A DNA stretch of 64,000 nt. Source: Bathynomus jamesi (Eukaryota > Arthropoda > Malacostraca > Isopoda > Cirolanidae). The DNA lies in assembly GCA_023014485.1 (NCBI GenBank), contig JAJOZX010006157.1, forward strand, positions 185,001 to 249,000. The letters are read 5' to 3'. This document shows positions 61,767 through 64,000 of the stretch, piece after piece. Below the pieces are notes generated by a model, which did not search any database, was not told the origin of the DNA, and was given only the letters and a program-made list of their open reading frames with translations. How positions within the stretch are numbered: the stretch's first letter is position 1; every line of letters begins with the position of its first letter. Made by a program: the position numbers and the translations under genes.

Positions 61767-64000
61767 GTGGAGGATGGTATAACAATCGAGTTGGTGCGAA
61801 CCGCTACCCCCACCCCTGCCCTGACTAGAAATCGGTACGTGGTCAGGGTTGACGCTGGATCCCTGTATACCAACGGTGTTGGACTGCGACGCATAGTTGA
61901 ACGTAATGTGGAGTTTCCCTTCAGAACCGCGACGAACGTGAAGTCCGGAGGTGGTTGTCCTTCGGGTTCGGGTCAGATGACGGGGACGTAGATGATTTTT
62001 GGGTAGTAATAACGTTCAAACGTTTGGTGGCTGTAGACATAGAATATATCTTGGGCCGTATAATGCAGGCCTCTAAAAGTAGTACAACCTTCAATATGGA
62101 CAACTTCATAGTAGATATGACAGAGTATCCAAGGTTGCGGGTCATAGTGCCACACCTTATACTCTTAATTTCAATTCTCCGGTTAGGTACAGAAAACATT
62201 TAAAAGTTGATCGTGGTTGCGGCTTTACAGCAATAGTCTTAGCTCATATGTTCACTGTGCTAAATACATGGACGCAAAAATTTGGCTGCCTACGGTTGTG
62301 CAGGGTGCTCGTAAATTGGCTTCAGATTGTAAGCTTGAGTTTGTGTGTAATATGGGTCCTGAAGAACTGAGAAGGGCCGAGCAGGAAATGAATGCACGTG
62401 TAGTCGTATTTGGAATGGATAATCGTCGTAAGACTGTGTATGTTTTTAAAAGCTGCGTGAAAGATCGTACAGGCCTCTACTTATTTTAGGATTGTCAGGA
62501 ACATTGTATCTCCCCATCCATAATATAAGGGATCTCTACGCTAGTTATGATAAAAGTCGAAAATATGGAAGGCATCATGATTTGTGTAAGTGATGTCTCG
62601 AGTTTGCTGATGAGAGAGTGAAACATTGTAACGATTGCTACATGGTATGTGAGCAGTGTAAAAGCCCCAAATGTGAAAGTCGTGTTGTTGAAACCGAGAA
62701 GAGAATGTAATGTGTGTGTAGACGTACATTTTTCAATAATAAATGCTTTGGATTCCATAAATCAATTGGCACTTGCAGTAAAATGAGGACTTGTAAGTGC
62801 AGTATGTTTCACATGATGGATAATTGGGGAAATTTCAAACATAAATGCGATGAAATTCACTGTTCTACTTGTCATGAAAAATATAAGGCGGATGGAGTGA
62901 AGTATGTGTGTTATATGAAAGATGCTAAGCCTAAAAATAGCCCGTGTATAACCGTGTACTACGATATAGAAACTTACACGAACGCTGAAACCAAAGAGGT
63001 TATTCCACATTTACTCGTAAGTCAGACGATCCGTGATGAGTGCATGGAGATCGAGTGTGGTGAGTGCCACAAATGTGGAAAATGGACAAACGTTTTTAAA
63101 ACGACTGCACATGAGAGGTGATCCCTTGAAAAGAGGCAACAAACTAAAACAGATGCAGGTAAGAGGTAATGACCAGTTTAAAGACACCCTACTGTTCACA
63201 CCTTGTAAATTAGCAAAGCTATCCAAGGTCATGAGGGTACCCGCTGAAGTTTCAAAAGTGTATTTCCCTTACACATTCCTCACTAACAAAACTTTAAATT
63301 AAATAGGACTACCTCCACCCAAACATTACTTTAACTACACCTACATGAGTGATAGTGAGCGTGAAGATTTTGACCGTTACTACAACAGTTTTAATGAAGC
63401 TAGTCCATACAATATAGCTGATGAATGTGAACGTTATTGCGTGAATGATGTGCGTGTGCTTAGGGTATGTTTCCAGGCCTTTAGATGGGTGTACATTGCC
63501 CGTTTCAAATGCGATCCGCTGCAAGTCGCGGCCATGATCTCATTATGGTTTACGGTGTTCAAGGATACCTTCATTCCTAAAGACACCTTAGCAGTCATTC
63601 CCAGAAAAAAAACCGCAGTTATGGGCACAAAGCTATTTACTGGCTCCTACACCTACAGCAACAGAGAGTGGTATACATAAAATATGCCCTCAACACGGGC
63701 GAAGTACCCGTTAAGATCAATGGTCGTGTTTTTTGGGTTGATGGCCTAAGTGAGCATCCAACCACTGATGAGAAGACTGTGTGTTCCTTTAACGGCTGCT
63801 AGTGACATGGATGCCCGCGCGCTGAGTGTGCCGTCACAGGGGACCACCATGGAAGATCCCTCGCCGAGAGCCTCGCATGGACCGGTAACCGCGATCAACT
63901 TATAGGCTCCCAGTTCACTCACAAGATCGTGTGGAGCATGAGTATGATGCAAGGATGGAAACAGATGACCAGTACCGTGAAGAAATAAGGGGCATCAAAC
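61767..64000 (+). pseudogene. Polinton DNA polymerase B, N-terminal to palm start, cut by the window edge
   Basis: Blocks in order: RYVVRVDAGSLYTNGVGLRR, KFRS-type linker with stops near 61990, KYMDAKIWLPTVVQGARKLA and GMDNRRKTVYVFKSCVKDRT. Then CKMRTCKCSMFHMM, KHKCDEIHCSTCHEKYKADG and VYYDIETYT at about 62960 (Exo I). A deletion of about 50 codons near 63110 removes the Exo II block seen at 34950 in Polinton B. Then KLAKLSKVMRVPAEVSKVYF, MSDSEREDFDRYYNSFNEA, YCVNDVRVLRVCFQAFRW and FKDTFIPKDTLAVI. Stops and shifts are near 62490, 62710, 63300 and 63680. The rest lies outside. Confidence 0.8.

Larger units (their letters stand above)
55399..64000. mobile_element. Polinton/Maverick relic D, runs off the right edge
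   Basis: Minus-strand protease, major capsid protein, core-like basic protein, and packaging ATPase, then plus-strand polymerase B. This set and the divergent ATPase/polymerase pair are Polinton hallmarks. A piggyBac-type element and a mariner-type fragment separate the capsid genes from the ATPase. No integrase is seen in the window for this copy. It is the only one of the three relics here that keeps virion genes. Confidence 0.82.

Overview
The window looks like repeat-dense nuclear DNA of an invertebrate animal, most likely an arthropod. I infer this from the mix of mobile elements: Polinton/Maverick virus-like DNA transposons, a Penelope-like retroelement, CR1-like non-LTR retrotransposons, hAT, Tc1/mariner and piggyBac DNA transposons, MITEs, tRNA-like Pol III repeats, and long (TA)n and (CT)n tracts. 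The species cannot be fixed from sequence alone. Almost every reading frame belongs to a mobile element, and most are broken. The only stretch that resembles a host gene is 53.7-55.2 kb.

Layout. 0-1 kb: 5' part of a CR1-like element (esterase ORF1 and endonuclease start). 1.5-8.7 kb: hAT-like element 1 with hAT-like element 2 inserted in it. 8.8-16.5 kb: two rearranged CR1-like copies, with hAT-like element 3 splitting one of them. 16.7-19.9 kb: a Penelope-like element. 19.9-22.4 kb: hAT-like element 4. 22.4-24.2 kb: a tandem array of tRNA-like repeats. 25.3-26.3 kb: a Tc1-like transposase. 27.3-40.8 kb: a Polinton relic (integrase, packaging ATPase, DNA polymerase B) opened by hAT-like element 5, a 445-bp MITE and a long-armed Tc1-like element. 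42.2-47.2 kb: a second, inverted Polinton relic holding a palindromic mariner-type element. 48.05-52.1 kb: a mariner-type element split by hAT-like element 6. 52.5-53.2 kb: a second palindromic mariner-type element. 53.7-55.2 kb: possible host exons. 55.4-64 kb: a third Polinton relic (protease, capsid, core protein, ATPase, polymerase) with a deleted piggyBac copy inside; it runs off the right edge.

The most interesting signal is one lineage of transposons present six times, always with the transposase on the minus strand. Termini begin TAGGGYG or similar, and target duplications are 8 bp (9 bp once). Exact duplications are visible for elements 1 (GTATGCAC), 3 (ATGTGTAC) and 5 (CTGTACAC). 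Removing elements 3, 5 and 6 restores continuity of an interrupted coding region. The transposase carries FDGRxD, CDGxxVNTG, CxxH, HSRW and HTQxVER motifs that match the order of hAT transposase motifs, and most copies also carry an N-terminal Cys-rich module. I infer a divergent hAT lineage. It has two subfamilies here (A: elements 1 and 6; B: elements 2-5).

Insertions date each other. Element 2 is younger than 1, element 3 is younger than the CR1-like copy it splits, element 5, the MITE and the Tc1-like element are younger than Polinton B, element 6 is younger than the mariner-type element, and two MITEs are younger than elements 1 and 6.
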